Shown: positions 1 to 13,500 of the stretch, piece after piece
Position numbering within the stretch: the first letter of the stretch is position 1
Layout of the letters: each line of letters begins with the position of its first letter
Assembly: GCA_036971615.1 (NCBI GenBank)
Contig: JAYKKR010000020.1
Location: 124,001 to 188,000, forward strand
From: Amyloporia xantha
Taxonomy: Eukaryota > Basidiomycota > Agaricomycetes > Polyporales > Adustoporiaceae
Reading direction: 5' to 3'
DNA length: 64,000 nucleotides
Made by a program: the position numbers and the translations under genes
The notes under the pieces: generated by a model
What the model saw: only the letters and a program-made list of their open reading frames with translations
Databases searched by the model: none
What the model was told of the DNA's origin: nothing

Positions 1-1712
1 GGCAGTCACCTTCTTGGTAGCCACGTTTGAAGTACTCAGACTGCAAAAACGAAATGAGCGATCCGAGAGGACGATCAGGTAGCGCAGAGTGCGCACCCGC
101 ATGAGCTCGACGAGAGTGTTGTAGATCCTGGTGCCGTGGGGCAACCAGAAACAGCTGCCGGGACTAAGATCGTTGAAGAAGAATAGCTCTTGTTCCTGGC
201 GTTTCTGTTAGCCCCCGCGTCGACTAGAGGCCCTAAACACAGACCTTTCCAATCTTCCTGTGGTCGCGCTGTGCTGCCTCCGCGGGGAACTCTTTATATT
301 CGGCAAGCTGCTTCTTGTCCAGGAACGAGATGCCGTAGATCCGCTGCAGAGTCATTGCTCGGGTCTCCGAGGAAATACGAGGCGGAGTTCTGTAGGAGGA
401 TGAACGGTGAGAACAACGTGGGCAAGTGATGCGTATCGATTTACCTTGGTAACCATGAACACCTTGATCTTGCCCGTGTGAGGGATATGGAGGCTGACAC
501 ACAGGTCCACCATCGGCCCACAGCGGTATACGGTGGTCGACGTGCCATCGGGAATCTTCGACTCGATGAGATGTTTCTTGTACTTGTTGTACTACGTGCA
601 ATAAAGTGAGTCCACACAAGCTGTTGCGCAGCTTAAACATGATGACTCACCGCGAACATCTCGAGGGGCATCTCCTTCCTCCTTCGAAACGACGAGTCGC
701 TCAAACTTCTGTTTCTCTTTATTCGCCATAGCGGAGAGCTTCTCCAGAGTGGGATAGTCTGCATTCGTGACGACCCTTCACGAACTATTTTCAGTCAAAG
801 GGTTCAATGCGACACCGATAGATCTCACCGTTCATCAATTGCCAATTTGTAGAGGAAACCTTCCCCCGTGGGTGGGCCGATACACAAGTGACACCCATAG
901 TGACGCTCCGCAGCCTCCCCCAAGACGTGAGCCGACGAGTGCCCGAAAACGCACTTCCCTGAAGACTCGGATGAGTGAAAGCTAAAGATAGCACAGCCTT
1001 ATGTTTTCGTCACGACGATTCTACAGGTGTTACGTGGCCAATCCGGAACCTACTGCCTACATAGGGCGATGCCCTCGCGGACAATGAATGGAGACAAAAA
1101 AGATAGCACAGCTTGATTACAGAAGATATTCACCTTCTGGGTGCTCGAAGTCAAGCAGCTCTAGTGAGCACGAGGCTTCGAGAGGTCGCTCCAGATCCCA
1201 GACGTCGCCATTCACCTAGCAGGAGTCAGCGAAGCGCACCGCATTCCCACAAATTTACCACCTTTGCTATGACAATGCGATCGGCAAGACCCTTCGAGAT
1301 CTCTTTCGCGACGTCCATCGGACTTGTCTCCAAGCTAGCTCCTTTGCGTTTTGATCCATCTGGCAAGGTGATTTCGATCTCCTGACGAGGCTGCGCTGTG
1401 TCCGAAGAAGTCAAGCATGCTCAACACCGCGTAATTCCAGGGTACACACATTTTACCCACTCGTCGTACTCGGCTTTCAGTTGGTCGAACATTTTGATAC
1501 GGTTATCGAAGAACTCGGGAGGTTGCAGCTAACCAGTACGAGTTCAGTGTATGCCCATAGTCCATAATGCATGTACATGCCTCCAATGGTTGCCCAGTGG
1601 CCGCAACGCTCTTGTCCTTCTTGTCCTTTGGTTTCTTGCCTTCATTTGCGTGGGGACCCTGTAACGCAGGAAGCTGCGCAGGCTGTGAAGTAGACGCGAC
1701 CGGCGTAGTCAT
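1..1712 (-). pseudogene. THS1: Threonyl-tRNA synthetase relic, 3' part off the window
   Basis: A multi-exon copy of cytosolic threonyl-tRNA synthetase, the enzyme that charges tRNA-Thr, read from an ATG at 1712 leftward off the window edge. Recognisable in order: a Lys-rich N-terminus, the TGS domain ([20 protein letters not shown], about 1390-1330), [13 protein letters not shown], the editing-domain signature [17 protein letters not shown] (about 950-890), [48 protein letters not shown], then the start of the catalytic core with [14 protein letters not shown]. Two changes break it: a 7-bp tandem duplication (CTCCTTC twice on +, 672-685) just before the MPLEMFA segment, and a 2-bp loss near 350 between NDS and LQRIYG. 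Introns remain, so it is a DNA-level copy and not a retrocopy. The first intron looks GC-AG. An intact copy should exist elsewhere because the enzyme is essential. Confidence 0.85.
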
Positions 1713-2459
1713 ATTGGAGACTAGATGAGCTGTCGAATAGTTATATCTGCCGGATTGGAGAACGTGGTGGTGGGCTAATTGCGAGCGAAGCGAGCATATT
1801 CGTAGGGGGTTGAGACAGGTTGAGACCTGTCTCTCAGTGTATCATACGCGGGTTGGTCGAGGTTGCTTTTTGAACTTCGACTCCGCACTTTCGCATTACG
1901 TAAGTGTGCCTGCCACCTCATTTAGTATACCGGTGGTCCTCACATTTACCCTTTCGCTGCTCAGCGGATTTCGAGCAACTGTCGCATCGTTGCTTCAGGG
2001 AGGTTGACTTTTCCCGTCTCAAGCCATTGGTTCAGTATCTATCTCCAGATCATCCAGGAAAGCTCTTCGAAGTCGGAGAAACGGGTCGGCATGCAACTGA
2101 CGAGTTTCGGGCCAATGTCTGGAAGGTACATACTTCGTACGTGCACCACTGCAGAGGATTATGCACCCAGATTACAAAATGCTCGAATGAAAAGGGGCCC
2201 GAAGCCACAGTTTGCTAATGGGTCTCCGCTTTCCATGTTTCTCGCAGACTGCGTGGTGCGCGCACGTCCCAGCCACCTCTAAGCTATGACTGCTCGTTCT
2301 GTCTGCCTTCTTTGTTTTCTACTCTTGCGCACGATCTGAGGATGACAAAAACCAAGGTGGGTCCACCAGTGACGACTGTACAAATAGCTCAGACGGCATC
2401 AACATGACCCTCCTGAGTGTCCACCGTCATTCAGACAGTTCCTCAGACGGTCACAGAAT
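1713..2459. other. Intergenic, nothing recognised
   Basis: Lies between the 5' end of the synthetase relic and the 3' end of the Sfk1-type relic. Short overlapping open frames on + show no recognisable motif, and no repeat stands out. Confidence 0.5.
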
Positions 2460-3120
2460 CTACAGTGTTATGGCAAATACGATGGCGAGTATGATCAAGG
2501 TGATGGCACTGATGCCCTTCGCGATGTATGAAATTTTTAGGTCGCAGATTTTGACAAAGTCGTGGCTGATCCAGTGGTACTGTGGTTGATGCTCAGTCAA
2601 GCGGAACTCACATCATTATAGGGCTTGACAAGATACATTTCGATGATGGTGAAGAGGGCACTCAGGCCGACGCCGATGATGAAAGCGAGCAGGAAGACAC
2701 AATGCAGGCTTGGGCGCAGGCCTGTGTTGAAGATGGACAGCAGGATGAGACCTGCACCTCCAATGAAGGATCTGAGTACTGCGAGGCTGGCAAACACTCG
2801 CTCTCGGTGGCGCATTTTCGGAAGGAGACTAAGGAAGCGACTTGTCAATATCACAGACGGACACAAGTGTGTCTGTAGGACGCTACTCACCGCCCAGATT
2901 GTTGCAGCCACTGCTCAACCACGAGTGTGAGGAAGAACGCCACGCCCGTGATACAGCAGCATAGGATGAAGAGGGGTTCAGGTAACTTGTGTCGAAATCC
3001 GAGATGTACGCGATCTTCCCTTGCTGAGTGATATATTTTGGTCGACCGGTCGCAATGGAGGAGGAAAGGGACGAAGGCAACTGATGCCCTCGAACGTGCC
3101 TTCCTTGTGCAGTACATAGC
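2460..3120 (-). pseudogene. Frag1/DRAM/Sfk1-type membrane protein relic
   Basis: C-terminal two thirds of a multi-pass membrane protein of the Frag1/DRAM/Sfk1 family (in yeast, Sfk1 helps anchor PI4-kinase signalling at the plasma membrane). Readable segments in order: QGKIAYISDFDTSYL, PLFILCCCITGVAFFLTL (a membrane helix), an intron, RHRERVFASLAVLRSFIGG followed by two further helices, an intron, then YIAKGISAITLIILAIVFA and a TAG at 2460-2462. Between the first and second segments the frame slips: a C run (GGGG on +, 2973-2976) is one base short of the frame needed to continue. Upstream of about 3120 no convincing N-terminal exons were found. It could be a true pseudogene or a real gene with one sequencing error and a missed 5' end. 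Family assignment is by motif memory. Confidence 0.6.
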
Positions 3121-5617
3121 CGAGTTGGAAGGTCGCTTATACAGCGAAGTTATGCACAGGTTTCTTGCCCTTTCGGGCTTTTGCTGTAGCGAGTCTATTA
3201 AGTAGGGCGTCCTTCTGAGAGGTCATATAACACAGCGACAGAGTATTCTAGTCGTTTGCGCACAGAGAGCTGAAGACACGACCTTCCGAAGAAGGATGCG
3301 CGACTCTCCCAAAACGATTCAAACTCCGACAGCGATGCCGCGTCTGCGTGCCGAAGCTGAAAGCTGCTTTCCGCCGCACGATCAAAGCTGACCTCTGCTT
3401 TCGGCTTCCTCCGAAGTTGAAAGCAGAGTCGAAATCCTCGACGAAATCCGCGTCGAAATCCCTACTCTGAACCCCCCTAATTTTGAAAGAATCATCTACT
3501 CTGTGTCTTCATTTTAAGATGTAGAAATGAACCGTTATCCGATGTGTGAACAAATGAGCTCTGGTCGCTCAACCTGACTGAATAAACCCAGCGCGCAACA
3601 CGAGTCACGTGCACGATGGCCAAGCTGGAAAAGTGGAGAGCCTGCTGCGTTTTGTGTGATTCAGCTTCGCGAGCAACTAGCCGTCTCACGGGTGCATATT
3701 ATACAAAGACGAGCTTGATTCAGCACTCGAAGCATGAATTCAAGGCCGAGTCACCTGCAGCCTAGCGCTCACATGGATCACTCGTCTCTCTAAATCGACC
3801 AAGATCAGCCAGCCGCACGCCACCCTCGATCGCTCGCTCGCTCACGACGTCTCTCGCTCCGCTCGCTGTCACAGCCCGTCTTTCGCCTTCGATCGCGTCC
3901 CTCGGAGTTCCCTGCCATTCCGACCCTTCGCCTCAACAGCCCGCGACAGCCCTCGGCTTCAAATCCGCTTTTCTACGTCTCTCCCTCTATGCGCATGCCT
4001 CCCGTTCGTCTCGCATTCACGATCTCCCTTCCGCTGCAGCTCATCTCCCTCCGCTTGCCGTACGCGTCCAGGTTAGAGGAGATACTCGACATGCTACCCA
4101 ACGGTGAGTCTTCACATGTCACACTCCATCTCACGCAGACGCGATAGCACCGTGACCCTATCATGCACCAGCGCGGCCGCTCTACACGCTTGAATCACAA
4201 CGTCCGGCCCATGGTAGCGTGCACGTTCAGCTCCTCATCGTCCGGCTGTAGTGGATTGGACGCTGTATCTGATCCATCCCCCTGTCGAATACCAGCCACG
4301 GACAGTCCTTTTAACACAGCTCCCCTCTGCGTGCGCCGTCTGTTGATCGTGCAATTCGTTAGGTACATACACAATCCAGCCGTGCTGTCAGACACTCACA
4401 CCATCCCCAGACCACCCTGCCGACAACAGCAGCACACTATGCAGTCAGAAGCAGGGCAGCGCCCATGTCGAGCCCCGCCGGTCTCTGTACTCCCAATCTC
4501 CGTCAACATCATCCGTCAAGACTGACTCGCCGACTCGCCGACGGTTCTCCCGCTACCTCTGTACATCAAAGCACGCGCCCCCGCCGTCCGCCTATCCGGA
4601 CATGAATACCCGAGGTTCACTTTCCATCCAGCCATCACGAGTGTCGCCCAGTTAAGTAGCGCGCTCGCCTCTTACGTGCCTACTAACACTTACAGTACCT
4701 CGGTCATGCTGTCCATGAACAGCGCATCTCGTCCCGTCTGATAGCGGCGCGGGGGCAGCGTTCGTCCGTCGGCCCGCTCGACCGATCTCACACTGTCCCT
4801 CGGACGATGGGCGCAGAGAATGTGCGCTGACGTTGACGGCGTTCACACCGTCCGGCAGCGGTTGAGGCGCCAGCGCATGCTCTGTCTCGATACTGCGAGA
4901 CTACCGGGTGCGCTTTCTTCTTATGCAGGCTGGTACGGTTTTCCGCCCCACAGTCCTCGAGCAGCGCGTCTCGTGCTGTCCGGCAGCCGCGTTCCTTCGA
5001 CGATCACACGCAGTCCATTATGGACAGGGGGCCGGGCATCGTCTCTCAGGTGATGCCTGTGGACTCTGGTCGATCCCACACCACTGCGTTCCAGAGGCGG
5101 AGCGGGGTTTACTACAGCATCGTGTTGATTGTGCGGGAACCGTGCGTCCGCGTCCGGCGGACAAAGCGCGGGTGCGGATCCGTCTCCGGGAGCGCGCACT
5201 CACGACGCTCGAGTCGTCGTCTATTGGACGATCCAAACTGCGAGCGCAGGGCGCAATCGCGACGTCCAAGTCGTCTGCTGGACGATCCGGACGGCGAGCA
5301 GGCGTCCGCCTGAGTCCGGCTGCAGGACACTACGTATCTTACATCTACTTTCTCTTGCAACTGACCGTTCGCGGTGGTTCGGGCAGGTAGCGCGCTGCCC
5401 GGCAGCAGACGGGCGATGCGGGTGGGCGCATCCGTCCGCGCCGCCGTTCTCTAACAGGACGCAAAGGGCGACGTCGGACGGCAGAGCCGCAGCGGGGCTG
5501 TGGGGACAGACGTCGACCCGTGCTGGACGCGCTGGCCGATCACTCGATGAAAGCGGGGGACCGCTCTCGACGTCTCGCCCAGAAACACTGCGGGCGCGGA
5601 CGTCCGCTGGGCCATTA
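3121..5617. other. Gene-poor stretch, nothing recognised
   Basis: No conserved protein could be read on either strand. There are local low-complexity patches: GAAAGC/GCTTTC-rich sequence at about 3340-3470 and a CGCTCGCTCG run near 3825-3875. Longer open frames at 4900-5700 overlap one another on both strands, as expected for GC-rich noncoding DNA. Confidence 0.4.
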
Positions 5618-5955
5618 TGTACCTGTCATGTAGTCTACACAGATAAATTAGCAAAAATATATCTGTCCAAAGATGTCAGCCACGAGTCTTCAGATATTTG
5701 AACAGAACTCGAGCTTACCACGCGCCGTTCGCGCTCAGGCGAGGCGAACCCCCTTCGCTCGACGTGCTACAGCGATGCTAACTCCCGGCACCTGCAATCG
5801 CCGTCCTTCGCCTCTCGTCGGAACCAGCGCGCCCGACTCGTCGCGGCAATCGCTTTATTCACGGGCGCAGGTGGTGCGCGGGCCGTTCGGCACGGGTCGA
5901 CTTCGAACAGTACGCCTTCCGTTCTAGAGCGACAAACAGCCATCAGTAGTGAGTC
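5618..5955 (-). repeat. Dispersed repeat, copy 1 (inverted relative to copy 2)
   Basis: The reverse complement of this stretch aligns by eye with 14905-15211 on +. Shared blocks in the same order include GAAGACTCGTGGCT, ACAGATATATTTTTGCTA, GGAGTTAGCAT and CTGCGCCCGTGAAT, with diverged sequence and small indels between them. This copy has about 35 extra bases between GTAGCACG and CGTGGTAAGCTC. No coding capacity was recognised. It may be a decayed element or an old segmental duplication; the outer limits are not fixed. Confidence 0.65.
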
Positions 5956-8900
5956 GGGCAGATGAGACTTTGACTAAAGACGTACAGTATGCGCCGATCT
6001 GCGCCGACGCCGTTGCATGCGGATGCGGGCATAGTCAGCTTACATGTACATAGACTCTAGCTTCATTGGTCAGCACCAATAAGAGAACAACGGATACTCG
6101 AGTTTATACATACCTTCGCTACAGGCTCATAACATCTATTAATCGACAGCCTTGTCGCACCACGGGCGGATGGGCGACTGAGTCTGAACAGATCGGATAG
6201 AATCGCTGCTTGGCGGGGAGCATTAGACAGCTTCTGCCCGATTATGACAACGGGCGACGTAAGACCCAGGACGGCTAAAGTCGATCGGCGCATCACGTAG
6301 ATAGCCGATGCTCGTCATCGGGTACGGGTGCTGTGAGGATCCGAAGTCGTTGCGGCATTCGAGGCGTTCGAGGCGTTAGCGGATAATAAGAAGAATCGAA
6401 TGTGATGCCTGCCAGTGGCAGACGCGGCGCTAGCGTGCATTGCACGTTCGGCGTCCGTCGTGCAGGCATGAATGGCGAGCTGAACCACATCATCAGCACG
6501 ATGGGAACAGAAGCGACGACTCCGAACCGTGACCTTTCATGAACGGATCCCCGAAAGACGGAAATGTGATGGAACCAGCAGCGAGCAAGGAACGTGAATG
6601 GAGAAGAGATGGAGAGCTGAGGTGCTCCCTCGAGAGGCAGGAAGGGGAGGAAAGAAGGAGAGGATACTGACCGTCACTCAACAGCCCCCAGCTTATATCC
6701 TCCTCCAATCGGTCCTTCCCACGCTATACCCGCCCCATTCCCCACTTCGGCTTCCCCATCCGCCCGGAATCTTTGTGTCCAATCCCTACCATCGTACGTA
6801 CGCAGCAACCGCTTCAACCTTGAATTCAATGTCAAGTGTTCAAACATCGCCTATGCGTCAGAGGAAGGCGAAGTCCACCGTGAAATGCCCGCGCGCGTAT
6901 TCGCACGCGTGATCGATCATATTGCGAAGCTGTTCGTTGCATCTGAGAGCGGCACCGTCAACACGTCTTCCCGGAAGGAAGACGATCAGGAGGACAGAAT
7001 AACGGAATCCCCTGATTCTCGCGCTGCACACAGAGCACATAGGAACGCAGTGGTGCAGGTCCTATGTTTGATGAGGGAGCAGTGTCGGTCAGCGTCCGCA
7101 AAACTGAATGAGAGGTGTAGAGCCTACCATTTCGGATACGATGAACGCATCCCTCGTTCATGCAGGTAACGCTTCCGATTTCCTCTACTTCCGATTCCAA
7201 TGGGATGGCCGCGCGCATCTCAGTGTCGTCCAGTCTGTATGTCCCGAAAGCTGTGTAATTACATCAGTGGACGGCATGCCGCGCTTCCAAGCGTACGGAA
7301 TTCGATGCGCCGAGTTAGTAAACAGGCGAACATTCTTTCGATCTAGGCGAACGTCGTAATGGCACACAAACGAGACGCCACATGACATCACATCGGTTCA
7401 GTACTCAAGAACTCTGGCGCATATGCGGTACGCCGGATACTTGCTTTCACTGGCACGGCCGTCCGACGCCTTGCAAGCTACGGCCCGGAGGCGATTGACG
7501 CCGTTGTCGTGGTCTGCAAAACAATATATGATATAGACAGCAGCACACTCCGTGAGTGAGCTGCTGGACGGAAATGAGAAACGACTTTTTTCAAACATGT
7601 GAACAAACGTACCTGCCTACCTGCGACGGGCAATGCTTCTACTGCCGTCACCACTGAGAATCGGAGCACGAACTACCAAGCCCGTGGACCAATTCAAACG
7701 GAGGGCCGAGTCATTCCCATCGGAACAGGAACGAGCCGTACATCCGAGCGGACAGAGAGCGGCTATTGGAAGGAGATTCGGAGGAGTACGTAGGGACATG
7801 CTGAAACGCGAACGTACCACCGACGCGATATGATGACCAAGCGCTGGCCGCGAAGCAGAGAGGCCAAGTGTCGTGCTTTTCTCGCTCGTTCTTCTCTCAG
7901 GGCTCACTGTGTTCCTCGCTCGACCGATGCCGCGAATCCTTACTACTGAAAGTTTCGTTTGACTGTTGGTATTCATTCATCAAATCACCCTGTACAGTAT
8001 GTTGTCTACTATCATATTCAAAGTCTGTAAGAGCATAGAATTGGATTAATGTTACGGCAAACGGTGCAGTTTACGAAGGAAAACATACTGTAAGTAGGTC
8101 TGTGTATCCGACTCCGAGTCGTACATCTCCGTGCATACCAAACGCAGGAGAAGGTGTCAAGAGGTTCTCAACGTACCTATATGGCCCCCTGGGACTCGAG
8201 CGAAGGATGCCGAACACGAGACACCTCCGAGTCGCATCAAGATGCCAATATCGCTCGCTTCCCTAAAATGTTTCGGTGGTGCTTAAGCAGAACCGACGGG
8301 ACAGGATATGTAAACACGAGATCTAGTACGATCTGAGAAGTGTTTTCAGACAAAAAGGGAATTTCCGAATACTGAATTGATCCGGGCTCTGAGAGATGTA
8401 TGCACGAGTGGGCGGAAGAAGTTGCAGACGGCCGTAGTTGGTGTATGGTCAGCTCGAGTGCTGTACCTGCCGACAAATGCTGTTGGGCTGCAAGTGGTTC
8501 TAGAGTCCAGCGGGCCGAGGCAAAAATATAGCGTAGAAGGACGGATTCAACGACTTGGAGACTCTGAACTGACGGACTTGAATTCAAAACTTCTCCGAGT
8601 CGCCTCGGACATCTATAGTACTAGTCACAGCCTAAAACTTGTGGGGCAAGGAAAGTGTACTCTGAGTGTATGGAGCGTAGAAACAGAGTGACTGTACTAA
8701 AAGATGGACGGAAGATGAAGGCTAGCGTTTTGAGGCGACGCGGCGGCGATGAATGCAGTGGAGGCGGCATGGATTCCTATTTCCTGTGGCCGATGAACGC
8801 CACCCAGATTATGATATCCGTGTCGAGATCTGACCGATCAGCAGTGCAGGGTAGACAAGAAAATTAGAGGAGAAAGCATCCAGACTCGGAGGACGTCTGT

Positions 8901-11521
8901 GGCTGAAGCCAAATCGGGATAGGCGTCTAATCAAGATCTCGCCGATCGCTCTCGCTCGCACCGTGACTTCGTTCACTTCTCCTTCATGGACGTTCCTCAG
9001 CACTCTCACTGCGTATACTGCATGGGCAACACATATCTCCGGATATCCTGCTCCTGTCCCCAATCTCACTGTCAACACCACTTTCATTGCTACGTTACAA
9101 TTCTACCGCTACGAGATATGAGTCATTTTGGCTCGGTACACTACCAGGCTTCAAGTTGCACGGTCTCCAGCAGACTGGGAAGAAAATCCAGAACTGGATC
9201 GTAATACAACTTTGTGTAACTGTGTAACAGGGCAATACTGTTGTGCATGTGGTCCATAGGTTTGTTATATCAGTTGTAATATTGTCTTTTTGGAAGCCAT
9301 TTCAGCAGTGCTACGTTCATCTTCCGGGATGTGATCTTATCAAAAGCAATTCTCCTTTTGGAGTATCATATTTGTTGTCTCTTCCTTATCTACACCTCAG
9401 GCTGGTACTCCAACTGGTTACTCGGATGTGCTGGTAAGCGATATGAGTCATGCTAGCCTTGGGACTCAAGCTGACCATAGCTTCTTACTGTAGCTTGAGA
9501 TGATAAGTTGGCGAGAACCAAACCGTGCAGAGATGCACTGCGATATCCGTCCTGAAGACAGTCAGTCTCAGTGATTCCCTAAGGTAAGCAGAAGCAGGAT
9601 TACACGTGATCGTGTCCTGATTAGAGGCCTCTCAACTGCGGCTCTGTTCAAGTAGTAGGCAGTACCTCCAATATACACCAGAAGCCGGACGCGATTGGGT
9701 TCCTTCACTGGCACGCTCTGGACGTAATGGACGATTGAGCGGTACGGTCTGTTTTAAAGTACCATCCTCGCGCCGGACGACTTGTGGACGGCGCTCGGAC
9801 ACGGCGTCCAACCTTGAACTCACAGGCAGTCCTGTAGCGGACGCTACGTAGCTTGACCGATCTCGATGGCCTGTCGGCGGCGGATACTCAGACTGTTTGG
9901 TCTCCTACGAGGGCTGCGGTCAGATGTGAAGGGCGAGGATCTAAGGTCCTGGGCGGGATGGTGAGTTTAAGTACTCAGGCTGTGTTCTGTTTCGAGTTGC
10001 AAGGCCGACGTCTGATCTAGATTCATATGGCTCGACTCAGCCGCGCGCAGACTTCGAATGATGAAACGAAGGCAGGGAGGTACGTGTTCATTGATGTTCA
10101 CTGTTCGCCCTGAGCTGACTCGGAGCTTGCCTTTTCAGGCCTACTACATGATCTTGCTGTATCTACAGCACGCATATGAGACTGCCCCGGCCCCGCATCG
10201 TCAGAGTCCATCGTGCAGCGACCGGGGAGTCTCGGTCGACACGGACAGCATCCAACAACCGCCTAATGGGCTGTTGGTTCGTCGTTCAGGAGAATGATAG
10301 GCATGTTCCCCCTGTCTCTGAGTACTGGACGGCAGGGTATGGTTAGTAATGCCATCTCGGACGTGCCACGGTGGTCAGGATAGACTGCATCCGACGGGTC
10401 CCTCGATCAGCCAAGCAGAGCAGTGACCGGCGCTCGGATGCGCATCCGGACAGGAGGCTTGACGTTAGATGAGCGCGAGACCGTATTGCACGACAAGGCA
10501 GGTGCGTTGATTCGCGTCCTCTCATTCTGGAACCGACCGTTCTTGTTTTGACAGCGCATAGTGGTGTGAGCTGTTCACAACGGACGACATTACCTTGCGG
10601 CGTGTCTGCGCCGGACCGGACGGATCGAATGAACGACGTGTACAATGGACGGCGAGGGATAGCTACGCGAAGATCGAGAATGGTGAGAGGCATCACATTT
10701 GATTCTTATGGGCACTGAGCACGTGTGCCGTAGGATCTGCGCTCTGGGTTGGGGCTTGCGTGACGTCGGTCGGGAAGATGTTCTAAAGTAAGTTGCTTCT
10801 GTCTGATCTGCTGTGTGAGCTGACTGGTGGAATTTCGTGTGCCAGAGGACTCTCTCCATTGCCAGTCCCCTGCCATATGCGCGCGCCGTCCACAGCTGCC
10901 CGAGTGGGCAGATTTTGCGCGTCAGGTTCACGGTTATAGCAGGGAACAAACGGCGGATCGGCGGACGCCGGGCGGGGAACGACTTGGTCTGCCTAAGCGG
11001 ACACAATGGAAGGCGGTGTTGCTTCGCACGCAGTATCACCATATATTCAGAAATGGAAAATTGCGACGTCTGGCAGAGGAGACCCTGCAGTGGACTGTTT
11101 AGATTCCATTTCACGAGCAGAGCCTTGTCAGTAGATTTCCATGGCCACTTTTTACGTTGATATGTCGACATGTACAATAAACACACTGACACACCAACGT
11201 TCTCCAAGCCAAAACCAAAGGTATATTCATTGTAAAAATTGCACCGCGCGACATGCGACTAGATGCTCCTTATACTTACTGTAAACAAACAAAAGCAAAT
11301 CAGAAATGGCAGCAATAGAATGGTACAACGACGGCGATAATAACAACGGCAACTCGAAACAATGCAAGACAGCAAAGGATTAACTGCTAAAAATGTTACA
11401 ACCTAGACAGCAAGTAATCATGAGGATGTATGCTCCCTGCCGAGCCCTACACAGCAGGAAAGGAGGCAGGCCTCGCAAACCATGCGCGTCAGACCGGAAA
11501 GCAGATAGTCGACGGAGCTGT
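5956..11521. other. Gene-poor stretch, nothing recognised
   Basis: Open frames of up to 205 codons (10590-11207, -) are present, but none carries a recognisable motif, none pairs with neighbours through plausible splice sites, and most overlap frames on the other strand. I see no gene here that can be defended. Confidence 0.4.
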
Positions 11522-13500
11522 TCAGAGTGAACCCTTTAGCCCGACATGCGGCAGCAACACCTTGCGCTGATGCGCGCGCTGTGCCACCTTCTTCTCCACC
11601 ATCACATCCCTCGCACACTGCGAGCTCGAGCCTGAGTGCTCACATTCCTTCCCCGGTCTCGACACTGGCGACTTCCCTAACACGGAAGATGCCACGCCGC
11701 CCGCGCCCAAGATGGATGAGGTTCCCGCCGGAGCATCCATGATAGGATCAACGGTCATCGGCGAGTCACCCTCCGTCATCAATGTCCACACCGACACCGA
11801 CCCGGACATAGCGGCCGTGTCCGCCAGTGCCTGGACACAAGCTGCCCGCGGGCCCCGCTTGTGCTGTCCACGCCGCGACTCCTTTGGGTACTCACACATC
11901 AGCCTTCTCCGGGCACACTGGCTGCAAGTGAGGACGAAAAACAGGATCGATCTTAAGTAGCAAGCACAACATCAAACCGGGAAAGGGGGCTGCTTACTTG
12001 CAGTGCTGTTCGGGGCTCTCTGGAGCCGGCGGCCCACACGCGATCTTCCGTTCGCGACAGAACAGACAGGCCATGATGGGTTTCTTCTTCACGGGGTCCT
12101 TGCATCTGTTTGGCGTGTTCAATTTGAAGATGGCCTGGCCCGGCCGGTCTTCGCTGTCCGGCATCGGCACTGCAGCCTGTGGGGGTGAGGGCAGGTGGTC
12201 CATGTACCTGTGGTCATGCTCCGAGTGCCCCTTGTCTGGGTGGTTCGACGACGGCGCAGTCTGTGACTCGGCAGATGCAGGCGGGAACTGCGGGTATGGA
12301 TAGTTGACTGCTGGCGGCGGAGATGATCGGGTAGGGAGGGGATGCTTTTGAGGGCGCCCGCGTGGGCGGCGAACCGGCAATGGCTGCGATGGCGGTGGAG
12401 GTTGTTCCTGCAGCTGTAACTGAGGATGAACGGGTGCCTTCCCTTTGTGTACAGGAAAGCCTGGTACACACGCTCAAGTTCTGCCATGGAGGCTTCATCG
12501 AGCAGGGGAAGATGGTCCATTATTGGCCTAGGCCTAGTCGGCTCAGGTGTGGGCATCGGAGAGCGATGAGGTGAAGCCAGCATGGGAGTAGGTGAGCGTG
12601 TATGACTGGCCGCTGGAAGTGGAGCTGGAGTATCCACTGGAATTATGGCTGCTTCGAGTGTGTATGATCGGTTGTGTTGGAAGGCGGGCTGCTGGTAGTA
12701 GTACGGGTCATCTGTGGAGGGGCTTGCAAGTGGAGACTCATACTCGTCTTGCATGTAGAACACCAGAGACTCAGCATAGGAGGCAGAGCTTGAGGGATAG
12801 TTATCAAAATATTTGTACACCTGACAGAAGAGTGGGCACACAGACTGATCGTGTGCATCCTCAAAGGACTGATCGTGCTCGACATCATACCACGGGTCAA
12901 CAAGGCTCTCGGTGTGCCAAGGGATTGGCTGATCCAAGTGCTTGATCTCCTGCTTGACATGATTGATCGCTGATCCATAGAGACCATGCGAGATTACATA
13001 TTCCTGGGAATGAGCTGTCGGGGTGAGCATATGACTGTAGTATGCTCCCTGAGAAGACCATCAATCAATGTAGTTAGAATACCCAAAGCCAGCTGATGAT
13101 AGAGGAATTAATGCCACACCTGCAGATCAAAATGCGCGCCATGCTGCATAAGAGGGAATGCGGCCTCCTGCTGTGACTCCGGGAAGAGGGGCCCGCCGCC
13201 GACGCTGACATCGCCGGCGGACACTGCATACGACAATGGGACTGCATATCGCACGTCCTGGCCATAGTCAAATTCACTGCCATAAGTGGACCTCAATTGA
13301 GACGGTGCCCAATTGGCCTGTTCATGGCCATAGCCGTATGCCGCCGTCGATGACGCACCGACTGGCTGGGCATGGACAGCGGCGATGTTGGTATACACTG
13401 CTCCGCCAAAAGGCTGGGATTCTGGGACACTGCGAGCGTGGGTAGTGATTGACGACGGGAAACCGTGACTGACTGGACTTGAAGTCTGAGAGCGGGGCAT
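11522..13500 (-). CDS. Zn2Cys6 fungal transcription factor with AT-hook
   Basis: A four-exon gene: complement of 11522-11921, 11998-12413, 12470-13048 and 13120-13500, giving about 591 residues from the ATG at 13500. The first 320 residues are low in recognisable structure and rich in Ser, Pro, Tyr and Gln. An AT-hook-like RRPRGRPQK follows near residue 335. The zinc binuclear cluster is split by the last intron: CLFCRERKIAC at the end of exon 3, then C-x2-C-x6-C in exon 4 (CNQCARRRLMC). Spacing is C-x2-C-x6-C-x11-C-x2-C-x6-C, followed by EYPKESRRGQHKRG. Such clusters bind DNA, so this is probably a nuclear regulator; a cluster placed late in the chain is common in mushroom-forming fungi. Joining exons 3 and 4 restores all six cysteines, which supports the model. 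An extra intron inside exon 2 near 12810 cannot be excluded. It is the only apparently intact gene in the left 21 kb. Confidence 0.85.

Noticed and set aside
10590..11207. 205-codon open frame on - as a gene
   Set aside because: Composition typical of chance frames; overlapped by two + frames; no recognisable segment.
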